From the NCBI GenBank assembly GCA_001898035.1, contig MKRX01000002.1:74772-138771 (forward strand): a stretch of DNA of 64,000 bases. Direction: 5' to 3'. Each line of letters starts with the position of its first letter. Position 1 is the first letter of the stretch. The notes under the pieces are model-generated. The model saw only the letters and a program-made list of their open reading frames with translations, had not been told where the DNA came from and searched no databases. The position numbers and the translations under genes are program-made. Shown piece after piece: positions 43,899-52,509 of the stretch. The stretch comes from Armatimonadetes bacterium 55-13. GTDB taxonomy: Bacteria > Armatimonadota > Fimbriimonadia > Fimbriimonadales > Fimbriimonadaceae.

Positions 43899-44807
43899 AT
43901 GAGCGACGCAATTCTTGTGGAGGACCTGCAGGTCCGCTATCGCTCCAAAAAGGGTCGATGGATAGAAGCCGTTAAAGGCCTTAGCTTTCAGGTTGCGCCT
44001 GGCGAGGTCGTAGGCTTTCTTGGCCCAAATGGAGCGGGTAAGAGCAGCACACTAAAAGCCCTCATGGGCTTCGTAGCGCCTAATTCAGGGCGATGCGAGA
44101 TCTTTGGTATTTCAGCCGGAACCCTCGCCGCCAAAAGCCGAATCGGCTACCTGCCGGAAGTGGCGATGTACTACCCTTATCTCAACCCCGTTGAGACCCT
44201 CATGCTCTATGGCGAATTACAGGGTTTGGGAGGAAAAAAACTCAAAGAAGAAACGCACCACTTGCTAGAGGTCGTCGGTCTCAAAGACGCCAAGAAGAAG
44301 CTCAATAAGAGTCTAAGCAAGGGGATGTTGCAGCGGGTAGGGATCGCTCAATCGCTCTTGGGAGACCCAGATTTGTTGATTCTCGACGAAGTCACCAGCG
44401 GACTCGATCCAGTCGGACGCAAGGAACTTCGACACCTCCTTCTTGAGCGCAAGAATGCGGGAGCAACGCTGTTTTTTTCAAGCCACGAGCTGTCTGAGGT
44501 CGATATGCTTTGCGACCGAATTCTGCTGATCAATCAAGGAAAAATGGTCGAAGAACGACTGATGGCGCCACTGAAAGACGAATTGCGAAACTATTCCATC
44601 GCGTTCCGAGGTCAAGCACCCTTGCACGATCTCACCCAAGACTTAGACGCTCAGGGCGAAATTCACCGCGCTCGATTCCAAACCAAAGATGCCCTCATGC
44701 AGGCCGTTGCCCGCGTTCAAGCTGCGGGCGGGGAACTGGTTGATATCGTATCGCAAGAGGGATCGCTGGAAGACTATTTCATCAACACCATCGAGAGGGC
44801 TGCGTAG
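43899..44807 (+). CDS. ABC-2 type transporter ATP-binding protein
   Basis: A 302-residue ATPase of the exporter class. Walker A is GPNGAGKSS, the signature reads LSKGMLQRVGIAQSLL (KGM in place of GGQ, as in NatA/CcmA-like ATPases), Walker B LLILDEVTSGLD. A C-terminal regulatory domain follows. The next gene, its permease, starts immediately after the stop. Substrate unknown, since the TPR partner downstream has no known role. Confidence 0.9.
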   Translation: MSDAILVEDLQVRYRSKKGRWIEAVKGLSFQVAPGEVVGFLGPNGAGKSSTLKALMGFVAPNSGRCEIFGISAGTLAAKSRIGYLPEVAMYYPYLNPVETLMLYGELQGLGGKKLKEETHHLLEVVGLKDAKKKLNKSLSKGMLQRVGIAQSLLGDPDLLILDEVTSGLDPVGRKELRHLLLERKNAGATLFFSSHELSEVDMLCDRILLINQGKMVEERLMAPLKDELRNYSIAFRGQAPLHDLTQDLDAQGEIHRARFQTKDALMQAVARVQAAGGELVDIVSQEGSLEDYFINTIERAA

Positions 44808-45590
44808 ATGTTTGCCCGAGTAAAAACATACAAAGCTCTGGCCCGTGGCGTTGTTTTGGAATCCATTCGCAGAAAAGACCTTTGGGTGGTGGCCATTTTG
44901 GGCTTCCTTATCCTCATTGGCTCCGGTGCTCTAGGCTTCTTTGGCGTAGACGGAATGCAGGTTTTCGTGAAGGACCTGGCGGTAACCGTACTTGGCGCAT
45001 TTTCGACGATCGTCGCCGTCATGACGTCCACCCGATTACTGCCGGAAGAAATCAAACAAAGAACGTTGTATCCGCTCCTTGCACGACCGATCAGTCGGTT
45101 AGATCTCTTGATCGGTAAATTGGCGGGGGCCATCGCCGTTACCTGGCTCGCCTTTTTCTTGCTCGCGTCCCTCACCTCGGTCGCTTTGCTGAGCTTCCAC
45201 GTTAGGTTCGAGGCGATCATGGTGCAATACATGGTGGCCAAGATGATGGGGCTCGCGCTGATGTGCGCCTTTGGCGTCATGCTCAGCGTCTACATGACCC
45301 CTTCCGCCGCCGCCACGACTGCTTTTGTTTTTACATTCGGGTCTTCGATCTTGATTCGAGCGATGACTTCCGCCTACGAGGTGGCGAGCCCCGGTATGCA
45401 GTTCGTGTTCAAATTCATCAACGCGATCTTGCCTCAATTCACGTTGTTCGACATGGGAGGGCGCGCCGCCAATGTCGGATGGGACCCTGTTCCCATGTGG
45501 GTAATGGCGTTTCTCCTGGTCTATCTCGTCATTTACGGCTCGGGTTTGGTTACCATTGCCTGGACCCGGTTTAACCGGAGAGCGCTGTGA
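44808..45590 (+). CDS. ABC-2 type permease
   Basis: A 260-residue inner-membrane protein with six helices (for example LWVVAILGFLILIGSGALGFF and MVAKMMGLALMCAFGVML), typical of ABC-2/NosY-like exporters. PEEIKQRTLYPLLARPISR is the cytosolic elbow that meets the ATPase. It abuts the ATPase gene and overlaps the next one by four bases. Confidence 0.88.
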   Translation: MFARVKTYKALARGVVLESIRRKDLWVVAILGFLILIGSGALGFFGVDGMQVFVKDLAVTVLGAFSTIVAVMTSTRLLPEEIKQRTLYPLLARPISRLDLLIGKLAGAIAVTWLAFFLLASLTSVALLSFHVRFEAIMVQYMVAKMMGLALMCAFGVMLSVYMTPSAAATTAFVFTFGSSILIRAMTSAYEVASPGMQFVFKFINAILPQFTLFDMGGRAANVGWDPVPMWVMAFLLVYLVIYGSGLVTIAWTRFNRRAL

Positions 45591-46456
45591 AGATTTGGTA
45601 CGCGCCATTTGCCGCCGTCAGTTTAATGGCGGCCATTGGGTGGAGCACCGACGAAGTGACGCCGAAGGTGAATCCGCCGATTCGTCGCGAGCGCTCGGAT
45701 GCAGGCGACTCGTCTTTGGGGAGCCAAATCCAAACCAGCGCATCGGGATGGTTGTGGGCATATACCGAGGTCTATCTGGCAAATGGAATCAAAATGCGTC
45801 GGATGACCCAAAAGGAAGCCGCCGAAAACGGCTTTAACGATGGTCGCGACCACGGCACTACCGTGATTCCGCCTCCCGCAAAGGACTTCCGGGGAATCTT
45901 TGGCGATGTCGACCGCTCTGTCAACGCCTGGAATGCGGTTCAAAGGTTTAAGCAAAACGATCCCAGACAGTGCCTTCCTCTGTTTCGGCTCATGACCTGG
46001 TTGGACCCCAATTTCGTCGAAGCCTGGACTAACGGCGCCATGGTAATCGCTATGGATCGAACGGAAAAGGCCAACCAAATGGCGATGGAATTCCTCAGAG
46101 AAGGCTACAAGCGCAATCCCGACTGCGTGGATATCCCCACCACCTTTGGAATGCTCGAAATCACTCGCCACCGTGACTTCGATAAGTCGATCGGCTTCTT
46201 CCAAAAGGCGGTTGAGAACGGTCAGAGGAGATTTGATGCGCTGAGCGAGAATGAGAAGCAGGCGTTCTTGAGCGCATACCGATGGCTAACGCTTGCCTAT
46301 CGAAACACCGGCCGCTTGAAGCAGATGAATCAGGCGATTCGAGAGGGGCTAACCTATTTCCCGGACGACCAAGTGATGCCCGGCACTGGGCGACCTAGCA
46401 TCGTTCCTCCCGCCAGCTATCAGCCTCCCATAGGCGTAACGACCCGAGCCCTCTAA
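45587..46456 (+). CDS. Membrane-anchored TPR-like protein in the exporter operon
   Basis: A 289-residue protein that starts with GTG inside the permease stop. The N-terminus is hydrophobic (YAPFAAVSLMAAIGWST). Residues about 120-270 have TPR-like helices (CLPLFRLMTWLDPNFVEAW, KSIGFFQKAVENGQ). Probably an accessory subunit facing the periplasm that gathers exporter substrates or partners. No family name is recognised. Confidence 0.7.
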   Translation: MKIWYAPFAAVSLMAAIGWSTDEVTPKVNPPIRRERSDAGDSSLGSQIQTSASGWLWAYTEVYLANGIKMRRMTQKEAAENGFNDGRDHGTTVIPPPAKDFRGIFGDVDRSVNAWNAVQRFKQNDPRQCLPLFRLMTWLDPNFVEAWTNGAMVIAMDRTEKANQMAMEFLREGYKRNPDCVDIPTTFGMLEITRHRDFDKSIGFFQKAVENGQRRFDALSENEKQAFLSAYRWLTLAYRNTGRLKQMNQAIREGLTYFPDDQVMPGTGRPSIVPPASYQPPIGVTTRAL

Positions 46457-46488
46457 CGGATTCGATTCTGAGTTTGTATGCTAGTCGC

Positions 46489-48810
46489 ATGCGAAAGCGT
46501 CTTGCGTTTCTTTGGCTTTTGACAATCTTGGCGACAACGGTGTTTGCCGACCCCGTCACCTTCGATCTTTCTCAAGGTGGCGCGAAGATTGGCCAAAACA
46601 CTTATGAGCGCAAAGCCGACGGCTCTTTCACCTCTGTTACCAACATCAGCGTAAGCGGTGTGACGATCGACAGCAAGTTGTCGGGCAAGTTCGTCGACAA
46701 TAAGCTCACCGAATTCACCCTCATCCAGGAGGCTCGAGGAACAAAGGTCTCCATGTCTTTCAAATCGGGGAAATTGATGGTCTCGGTGAATGGAAAGGAC
46801 CAACCCGAAGCGACAATATCGCTGCAACCATCGCTTTACTCCAACTACCATCCCGGCATCGCCTCGTCCATCCTCGCCAATCTCGATACCAGCGTTCAGG
46901 GCACTCGTCCGATCAAAGTATCTGTCGTCGATAACGGTGGAGTTCCCATCGATGCCACGGTCACGCCCAAGAGCCCACGCAAGATCAAGGTCGAGGGCAA
47001 AGAAGTCACTCTTCGCCCCTTCGTACTTAATCTTTCCGGAATTGATATCGAATTCGTGGCTGACCCTCAAGGCGAGATCAAGGGCGAGAACGTGGCCATA
47101 CAAAAGGCCCTGTTCATCCCAAAGGGATATGAAGACGCTTTCGAGGATCCGGTCGCCAAATACAAGGAACTGAGTCAACCCACGCACGAGGTCAAGACAT
47201 TGACCGCTCAAAAGGTCAAGATGCGAGATGGCGTCGAACTCGTTTGCGATATCGCGATGCCTGCGGAGGACGGCAAGTATCCTGCCATCCTGGTCCGGAC
47301 CCCCTATGGCCGGGCAGGGCAGATGTTAGGTGCAAATTGGTGGGCTAAACGAGGTTATGTGTATATGGTGCAGGACTGCCGAGGTCGCCAAGACAGCGGC
47401 GGCGCCTGGGATCCATTCGTCCCTGAGCGGAAGGATGGAAAGGACACCATCGACTGGATGGCAAAGCAGCCCTGGTCGAACGGAAAAGTCGGGATGATCG
47501 GCGCCAGCTACGGAGGCTACGTCCAGTGGGCGGCCGCGGTGGAACGGCCCGCGGCACTCAAATGCATCATCCCTCAAGTGTCGCCGCCCGACGCCATGCG
47601 GAATATTCCTTACGAAAACGGCGTCTTCACCCTTCTTCCCAATCTCTGGTGGACCAACATCGTTCGAGATAAGCAAACGCACCTGGAGAGAGCAACCCAA
47701 CCGCTGCCCAATGGGGATAAGCTCAAAACCCTCCCGCTCTCCAAACTAGACGATGTCATTTTTGGTGAGAATGTACCTTTCTGGGACAACTGGCTCAAAC
47801 GGGAAGGAATGGCTAAATGGGCCAAGGGCTACGACACCATTTCCGATATGCCGAAAGTTACGATCCCTGCTCTGCACATTAGTGGTTGGTGGGATGGAGA
47901 CGGCATTGGCACCAAAACCAACTGGGCCACCATGCGCGCCGCCGGTCGAACGAATCAGTGGTTGATTTATGGTCCCTGGCCCCATGCCTTTAACACCTCA
48001 ACCCAATTTGGCGATGTTGATTACGGTCCGAAGTCCGTGTTAGAACTCGATTCCGTCTATCTTCGCTGGTTTGATACGTGGCTCAAAGGCAAACCGGTCG
48101 GGTTTGACAAAATTCCGCACGTCCAGGCCTTTCTGACCGGAGCAAACAAGTGGCTAAACCTGAGCGACTGGCCACTCAAGTCTTCTCCCGTGAAGCGACT
48201 CTATTTCCAAGACGCCAAATCATTGACCGAAAAACCGGTCAAGAATGGCAAGCAGGCGCGATATACCTACGATCCCGCCGCCGTTCAAATTCCACCGCAA
48301 CTGAAGGGCAACCTTATGGCCCAATCCACCACAAAAGCTCCGATCGGCAAATCGAACGGCAAGCAGTTGGTCTATCGCTCGGCCCCCCTCAAGTCGGACA
48401 TGGCTCTGGGTGGGCCGATTTCAGTGGAGTTGTATTTCTCAACCAACGTCGTCTCGACCGACTTTTATGCCCTTCTCCTCGATGAAGACGAAAAGGGAGA
48501 CACCCGCATCGTCTGCTTGCCTGGAAAACTGGACGTCCGATACCTTCAAGGGCTCGACAAACCCCGATTGATCACTCCTGGCAAGACGTATAAGGCAACG
48601 ATTAACCTTTGGGACACTGCTCACCTCTTCAAGAAGGGGCACCGCGTCACAGTGGCCATTACGTCGGATATGTTCCCTGGGACCGCCCGTAACTTGAACA
48701 CTGGAGAACCCCTTTTCAGTGCGACCAAGATGAAGGTGGCCAAGCAGGTGATCTACCAAGACGCAAAACGGCCAAGCTGTCTTACCTTCCGCTTGCTGCC
48801 CGTCAAATAA
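46489..48810 (+). CDS. CocE/NonD-type hydrolase (X-Pro dipeptidyl-peptidase-like)
   Basis: A secreted alpha/beta hydrolase of 773 residues counted from the ATG at 46489 (signal RKRLAFLWLLTILATTVFA). After a 220-residue N-terminal beta domain of unknown type comes the catalytic domain with the oxyanion region VRTPYGRAG, nucleophile Ser in GASYGGYVQW, and Asp/His in SGWWDGDG and WPHAFNTS. A jelly-roll domain (PF08530-like) closes the protein. Acts on esters or on X-Pro peptides. TATGCT (46477-46482) is six bases before the ATG. Confidence 0.85.
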   Translation: MRKRLAFLWLLTILATTVFADPVTFDLSQGGAKIGQNTYERKADGSFTSVTNISVSGVTIDSKLSGKFVDNKLTEFTLIQEARGTKVSMSFKSGKLMVSVNGKDQPEATISLQPSLYSNYHPGIASSILANLDTSVQGTRPIKVSVVDNGGVPIDATVTPKSPRKIKVEGKEVTLRPFVLNLSGIDIEFVADPQGEIKGENVAIQKALFIPKGYEDAFEDPVAKYKELSQPTHEVKTLTAQKVKMRDGVELVCDIAMPAEDGKYPAILVRTPYGRAGQMLGANWWAKRGYVYMVQDCRGRQDSGGAWDPFVPERKDGKDTIDWMAKQPWSNGKVGMIGASYGGYVQWAAAVERPAALKCIIPQVSPPDAMRNIPYENGVFTLLPNLWWTNIVRDKQTHLERATQPLPNGDKLKTLPLSKLDDVIFGENVPFWDNWLKREGMAKWAKGYDTISDMPKVTIPALHISGWWDGDGIGTKTNWATMRAAGRTNQWLIYGPWPHAFNTSTQFGDVDYGPKSVLELDSVYLRWFDTWLKGKPVGFDKIPHVQAFLTGANKWLNLSDWPLKSSPVKRLYFQDAKSLTEKPVKNGKQARYTYDPAAVQIPPQLKGNLMAQSTTKAPIGKSNGKQLVYRSAPLKSDMALGGPISVELYFSTNVVSTDFYALLLDEDEKGDTRIVCLPGKLDVRYLQGLDKPRLITPGKTYKATINLWDTAHLFKKGHRVTVAITSDMFPGTARNLNTGEPLFSATKMKVAKQVIYQDAKRPSCLTFRLLPVK

Positions 48811-48815
48811 AGAAA

Positions 48816-48842
48816 AGCCCGGCGAGTTAACTCCGCCGGGCT
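48816..48842. terminator. Strong bidirectional terminator
   Basis: AGCCCGGCG (48816-48824) pairs with CGCCGGGCT (48834-48842) and the centre AGTTAACT extends the stem. It lies between the convergent CocE and glycine-rich genes, with A-rich sequence on the left serving as a U-run on the minus strand. Confidence 0.8.
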
Positions 48843-48854
48843 ATCAAGGAACGA

Positions 48855-50117
48855 TTACCAGCGAGTTTCGTTCGTTCCGAACTCTCGAATCACCCAATCC
48901 CGGCCTTCTTGCTCAAGTCGGAAGTAGTGATAAACCGAGGTTCGGCGTCCCCACGGATCTTCGTAGTCATGACGAGCCCAGACGGCGGCTCCGTCTCGAC
49001 TTGTCTTGATGTCCATGATCCGGTAATCGCGTGTTCGAGTGTTGTAAACGGCATCCATGAACGTGTCATAGAAGTCGTCTGCATTCATGCTATAAGCGTA
49101 TCGATCTTCGATGATGATCGCAACGCGACCATTTCGTGGGACCAGACGGCTTACCGCTCGACGATCGTTGTCCTCAAACGCATGAACGATATCGTCGATC
49201 GCATAGTCGAGGTCGCTGTACCGTCGATCTCCCCAATAGCTGCGGCTGGGCGCGCTCCACGTATAGGAGATTCCTACAAACGGGCTCCATACATAGGTGC
49301 CCACGTAGCAGCGGGTAGCCGAGTAGTAGGGAGGAAGCTGGGGATAGAAATACCACGGCGAACACACGCTGGCCCGGGCATAGGGGTCAAACGCGTAATA
49401 CGGGTAGTAGAAGTAGTCGTCGCACCATCGGGAGTCGTAGTGGGTATAGCCAAATCGAATCTTGCTGCCGCCAACCCGAATCTCGTCCGCACGACGTACT
49501 TGATTTCCAAGCGTTCCGCGAACGATGTCGACGGGCGCGCGACCGATCACAACCGGGCCGCCGTTTCTATCTCGATTGCTGTTGGTGCCGTAACGCGTCG
49601 TGCCACTACGTCCGTTGCCTTGCTTGCGGAGACCGCTATCTCCGTCACCCCGGCTGGCGGGAGTGTAGATGGTGCTGCCACCGCTACGGGTAACCGTAAC
49701 GTCGCCTCCTCCTCCACCACGTCGGTCGGGCCACGTCGGTCCGCCATTCGTGGTGCTTCCGCCACCGCCTCCGCGAGATCCGCCGCCGGATGAACTGCCG
49801 CCGGACGAGGAGCCTCCACCACGGGAACCTCCGCCGGAAGAGGAGCCACCTCGTCCGCCTTCGTTGCCTCCGCCGCCACGCTTAGGAGGGTCGCCGCGCT
49901 GGACATCGGGACCACCGCCGCCTCCGCGTTGGCCGCCACCAGAGGAACCTCCTCCGCTATTGCCGCCACCGCCGGAACCGCCGCCTCCTCGCTGGCCGCC
50001 ACCGGATCCTCCCCCGCCTTTCTTACCTGGTGGGTCGTCGCCTAATGCAGTGGTGAGCGCGAGACCCATACAAGCGGCAAGCGCTAGGAAAGAGAATAAA
50101 TGCTTGCGTGTGGTCAT
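48855..50117 (-). CDS. Secreted glycine-rich protein with a C-terminal NTF2-like domain
   Basis: A 420-residue exported protein. After the signal peptide, residues about 28-190 are made of Gly/Ser/Arg runs (SGGGQRGGGGSGGG and similar). Residues 225-290 are Tyr-rich (DDYFYYPYYAFDPYA), and the last 110 residues form a domain with the DLDYAIDDIVHAFEDNDRRAV pattern of NTF2/SnoaL folds. It probably sits at the cell surface. TAGAAT (50129-50124) lies six bases before the ATG. The repetitive part may be long-term variable. Function unknown. Confidence 0.75.
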   Translation of the reverse strand: MTTRKHLFSFLALAACMGLALTTALGDDPPGKKGGGGSGGGQRGGGGSGGGGNSGGGSSGGGQRGGGGGPDVQRGDPPKRGGGGNEGGRGGSSSGGGSRGGGSSSGGSSSGGGSRGGGGGSTTNGGPTWPDRRGGGGGDVTVTRSGGSTIYTPASRGDGDSGLRKQGNGRSGTTRYGTNSNRDRNGGPVVIGRAPVDIVRGTLGNQVRRADEIRVGGSKIRFGYTHYDSRWCDDYFYYPYYAFDPYARASVCSPWYFYPQLPPYYSATRCYVGTYVWSPFVGISYTWSAPSRSYWGDRRYSDLDYAIDDIVHAFEDNDRRAVSRLVPRNGRVAIIIEDRYAYSMNADDFYDTFMDAVYNTRTRDYRIMDIKTSRDGAAVWARHDYEDPWGRRTSVYHYFRLEQEGRDWVIREFGTNETRW

Positions 50118-50207
50118 GATTGCATTCTACGACGGATGTCTTTCATCGGCGTTTCATATCTTTAGGTCTTTCCAAGGATGACAATAAAAAGCCAACATTA
50201 CTAATAG

Positions 50208-51221
50208 ATGAGTAAGCGAAAAATTGCCCTAATCCCTGGCGATGGTATCGGACCCGAGATCACCGCCGCCGTTCTCAGAGTCTTGGACGCCACCGGATTC
50301 GAGGCGGAGTGGGTCTATCTGGAGGGCGGTTTGGGCGCCATCGAAAAAGGCCTGCCGGCCATGCCTGAGTCCACGATCGAAGCGATTCGAGAGATTGGCA
50401 TTGCTCTGAAAGGTCCCACCACGACCCCCATTGGCGGTGGCCATGTCAGTGCGAACGTCGCCCTCCGCAAGGCATTGGACCTCTACGCTAACGTCCGACC
50501 CGCCAAAACCCTGCCCGGCGTCAAGGGCCATTTCGCGAATACGAACATCGATGTCATCATCGTTCGGGAGAACACGGAAGACCTCTATGCGGGAATCGAG
50601 TTCATGCCCCACCCGGACATGGCCCAGGCCATTAAGGTCATCACCCGTCCCGGCTGTAAACGCCTCTGCGAGTTCGCCTTCGACATGGCACGTAAGCAAG
50701 GCCGAAAGCGCGTGACCGCTATTCACAAGGCCAACATCATGAAGCTTGCCGACGGTCTCTTCCTGGAAGAGTTCCGCAAAGCCGCCGTCAAGTATCCCGA
50801 TATCCAAGCCGACGACATCATCGTCGATAACTGCTGTATGCAGTTGGTGACCAAGCCGGAGCAGTTCGACGTCATGGTCACGGAGAACCTCTATGGGGAC
50901 ATCGTGAGCGACCTGTGCGCTGGCCTCGTCGGTGGACTCGGTCTTGCCCCTGGCGCCAATATCGGAGAGCATGGTGCGGTATTCGAAGCCGTGCACGGCT
51001 CGGCTCCCGACATTGCGGGAATGGGAATCGCGAACCCAACCGCGCTTCTTTCCAGCGCGGTGATGATGCTGCGCCACCTGGGTGAATACGACAAGGCGGA
51101 TCGAATCGCCGCCGCCATCCTCAAAGTATGCGGAGAAGGCAAGACCGTCACCGGGGACCTCGGAGGAACTGCAACAACCGATCAATACACCGACGCCATT
51201 ATCAAAGAGGTTGTCGGATGA
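50208..51221 (+). CDS. NAD-dependent isocitrate dehydrogenase
   Basis: TCA-cycle decarboxylating dehydrogenase of 337 residues from the isocitrate/isopropylmalate family. IPGDGIGPE opens the fold. The substrate loop GGGHVSANVALRKALDLYANVRP has the Ser/Asn pair of isocitrate enzymes and not the Leu of LeuB. KANIMK and the Asp-rich metal region NLYGDIVSDLCAG are intact. The small size is typical of the NAD type. It overlaps the VOC gene by four bases (ATGA). Confidence 0.9.
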   Translation: MSKRKIALIPGDGIGPEITAAVLRVLDATGFEAEWVYLEGGLGAIEKGLPAMPESTIEAIREIGIALKGPTTTPIGGGHVSANVALRKALDLYANVRPAKTLPGVKGHFANTNIDVIIVRENTEDLYAGIEFMPHPDMAQAIKVITRPGCKRLCEFAFDMARKQGRKRVTAIHKANIMKLADGLFLEEFRKAAVKYPDIQADDIIVDNCCMQLVTKPEQFDVMVTENLYGDIVSDLCAGLVGGLGLAPGANIGEHGAVFEAVHGSAPDIAGMGIANPTALLSSAVMMLRHLGEYDKADRIAAAILKVCGEGKTVTGDLGGTATTDQYTDAIIKEVVG

Positions 51222-51589
51222 AATTGAAGCGAGAAGACGCGGTCTATTACGTCCAGAATCTGGACGCGGCCATCGCCTTCTATGAGCAAAAGCTCGGCTT
51301 CAAACTGAAATTCAAAGAAGATTGGGGCTTCGCCCTGATCGAAGTAAGCGAGGACGACTATATCGGCCTGATGACCGTGGCGAACTACCAAAAGGAGTTT
51401 CCCGAACATGCTGACGACCTTCGTCCTCGCACAGTTTTTCGGGCCGAAGACCTTGATTACGAGGTAGAGCGGTTGAAATCGAACGGCGTGCGCGTGAGCA
51501 ACGTTTTCGGAGAATCGGGCGGCCCGCGCTCGGCGCTCTTCTGGGATCTGGATAACAATCCATACTTCATGTATTCGCTTCCTGATTGA
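51218..51589 (+). CDS. VOC/glyoxalase-fold protein
   Basis: A 123-residue vicinal-oxygen-chelate fold protein with two beta-alpha-beta3 halves (VYYVQNLDAAIAFYEQKLGFK; FRAEDLDYEVERLKSNGVRV). Metal ligands are uncertain, so it may be an enzyme, a resistance protein or a binding protein. The ATG overlaps the isocitrate dehydrogenase stop, so the start at 51218 is secure. Confidence 0.85.
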   Translation: MKLKREDAVYYVQNLDAAIAFYEQKLGFKLKFKEDWGFALIEVSEDDYIGLMTVANYQKEFPEHADDLRPRTVFRAEDLDYEVERLKSNGVRVSNVFGESGGPRSALFWDLDNNPYFMYSLPD

Positions 51590-51594
51590 AAGCC

Positions 51595-52458
51595 ATGAAG
51601 GTCCTCGTGCTTGGTGCTTCGGGAATGCTCGGTACGGATTTGGTTCAGGAGCTGAAAGCCTCCGGACATGAAGTTCTAACGCCTACCTCGAAAGAGCTAG
51701 ATATCGTAGATCCTGGTTCGGTTGCGCAGATGGCCGATATGTCTGGACTGGACTGGGCTATCAATTGCGCCGCCTACACGGCGGTTGACAAAGCGGAAGA
51801 AGAGGTCCAACCGGCCACCGAGCTAAATGCCCTTGCGCCTGGCTATTTGGCCCGTGTCTGTGCGATGTCCAGCATCAATTTCGCTCACATCAGCACGGAC
51901 TTCGTGTTTGATGGTGAGGCGACCGAACCGTACTCAGAAGATGCGCCCACCCATCCCCAAAGCGTCTACGGTCGCACCAAAAGAGAGGGCGAGGAAGCGG
52001 TAATCGCGGCAAATCCCATGTCCCTCGTCTTCAGAACGGCTTGGCTGTATGGCGCTCAGGGAAAGAGCTTCCCCCGGACCCTCATTAACGCTTGGTTGGC
52101 AGGAAAAAACCTGCGCGTAGTGGCGGACCAGGTAGGTAGCCCGACTTGTACCATCGACCTGGCGAAGTCCATTCGTCTCTCAATTGAAAAGGACATCTTT
52201 CCCGGTATCTATCACGCCACCGGACCCGATCAAATGAGTTGGTACGCATTCGCCCACCTCGCGATCGAGGTCTATCGCGAATATAAGGGTATGGATAAGT
52301 CCATAGAAATGGAACCAATTAGAACCCAAGACTGGCCCACCCCCGCCAAGCGTCCCAAATTCAGTGTGCTTTCCAATCAAAAACTCCAACAAGCGGGAGT
52401 GCCCTCTATGAGACCGACCGCTGCATGCCTTGCCGAATTTGTGCGAAATCTAGTCTAA
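51595..52458 (+). CDS. rfbD: dTDP-4-dehydrorhamnose reductase (RfbD/RmlD-like)
   Basis: Short-chain dehydrogenase of 287 residues (290 if it starts at the TTG at 51586). It has the nucleotide loop GASGMLGTDL, the ISTDFVFDG and Tyr/Lys pair in YGRTKREGE, and RTAWLYG. It makes dTDP-L-rhamnose for surface glycans. RfbA, B and C are not adjacent, which leaves some doubt about the exact sugar. The VOC gene ends six bases upstream. Confidence 0.82.
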   Translation: MKVLVLGASGMLGTDLVQELKASGHEVLTPTSKELDIVDPGSVAQMADMSGLDWAINCAAYTAVDKAEEEVQPATELNALAPGYLARVCAMSSINFAHISTDFVFDGEATEPYSEDAPTHPQSVYGRTKREGEEAVIAANPMSLVFRTAWLYGAQGKSFPRTLINAWLAGKNLRVVADQVGSPTCTIDLAKSIRLSIEKDIFPGIYHATGPDQMSWYAFAHLAIEVYREYKGMDKSIEMEPIRTQDWPTPAKRPKFSVLSNQKLQQAGVPSMRPTAACLAEFVRNLV

Positions 52459-52509
52459 GCGTGTTCGGGACAAACGGGCCCAAGAAGGCAAAACGGGTAC
52501 CCTGACGCT

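Noticed and set aside
49669-50181. Proline-rich plus-strand frame opposite the glycine-rich gene
   Set aside because: It is the complement of glycine codons (GGC to GCC/CCG), with no signal or start. The minus frame has a signal peptide and a folded domain.
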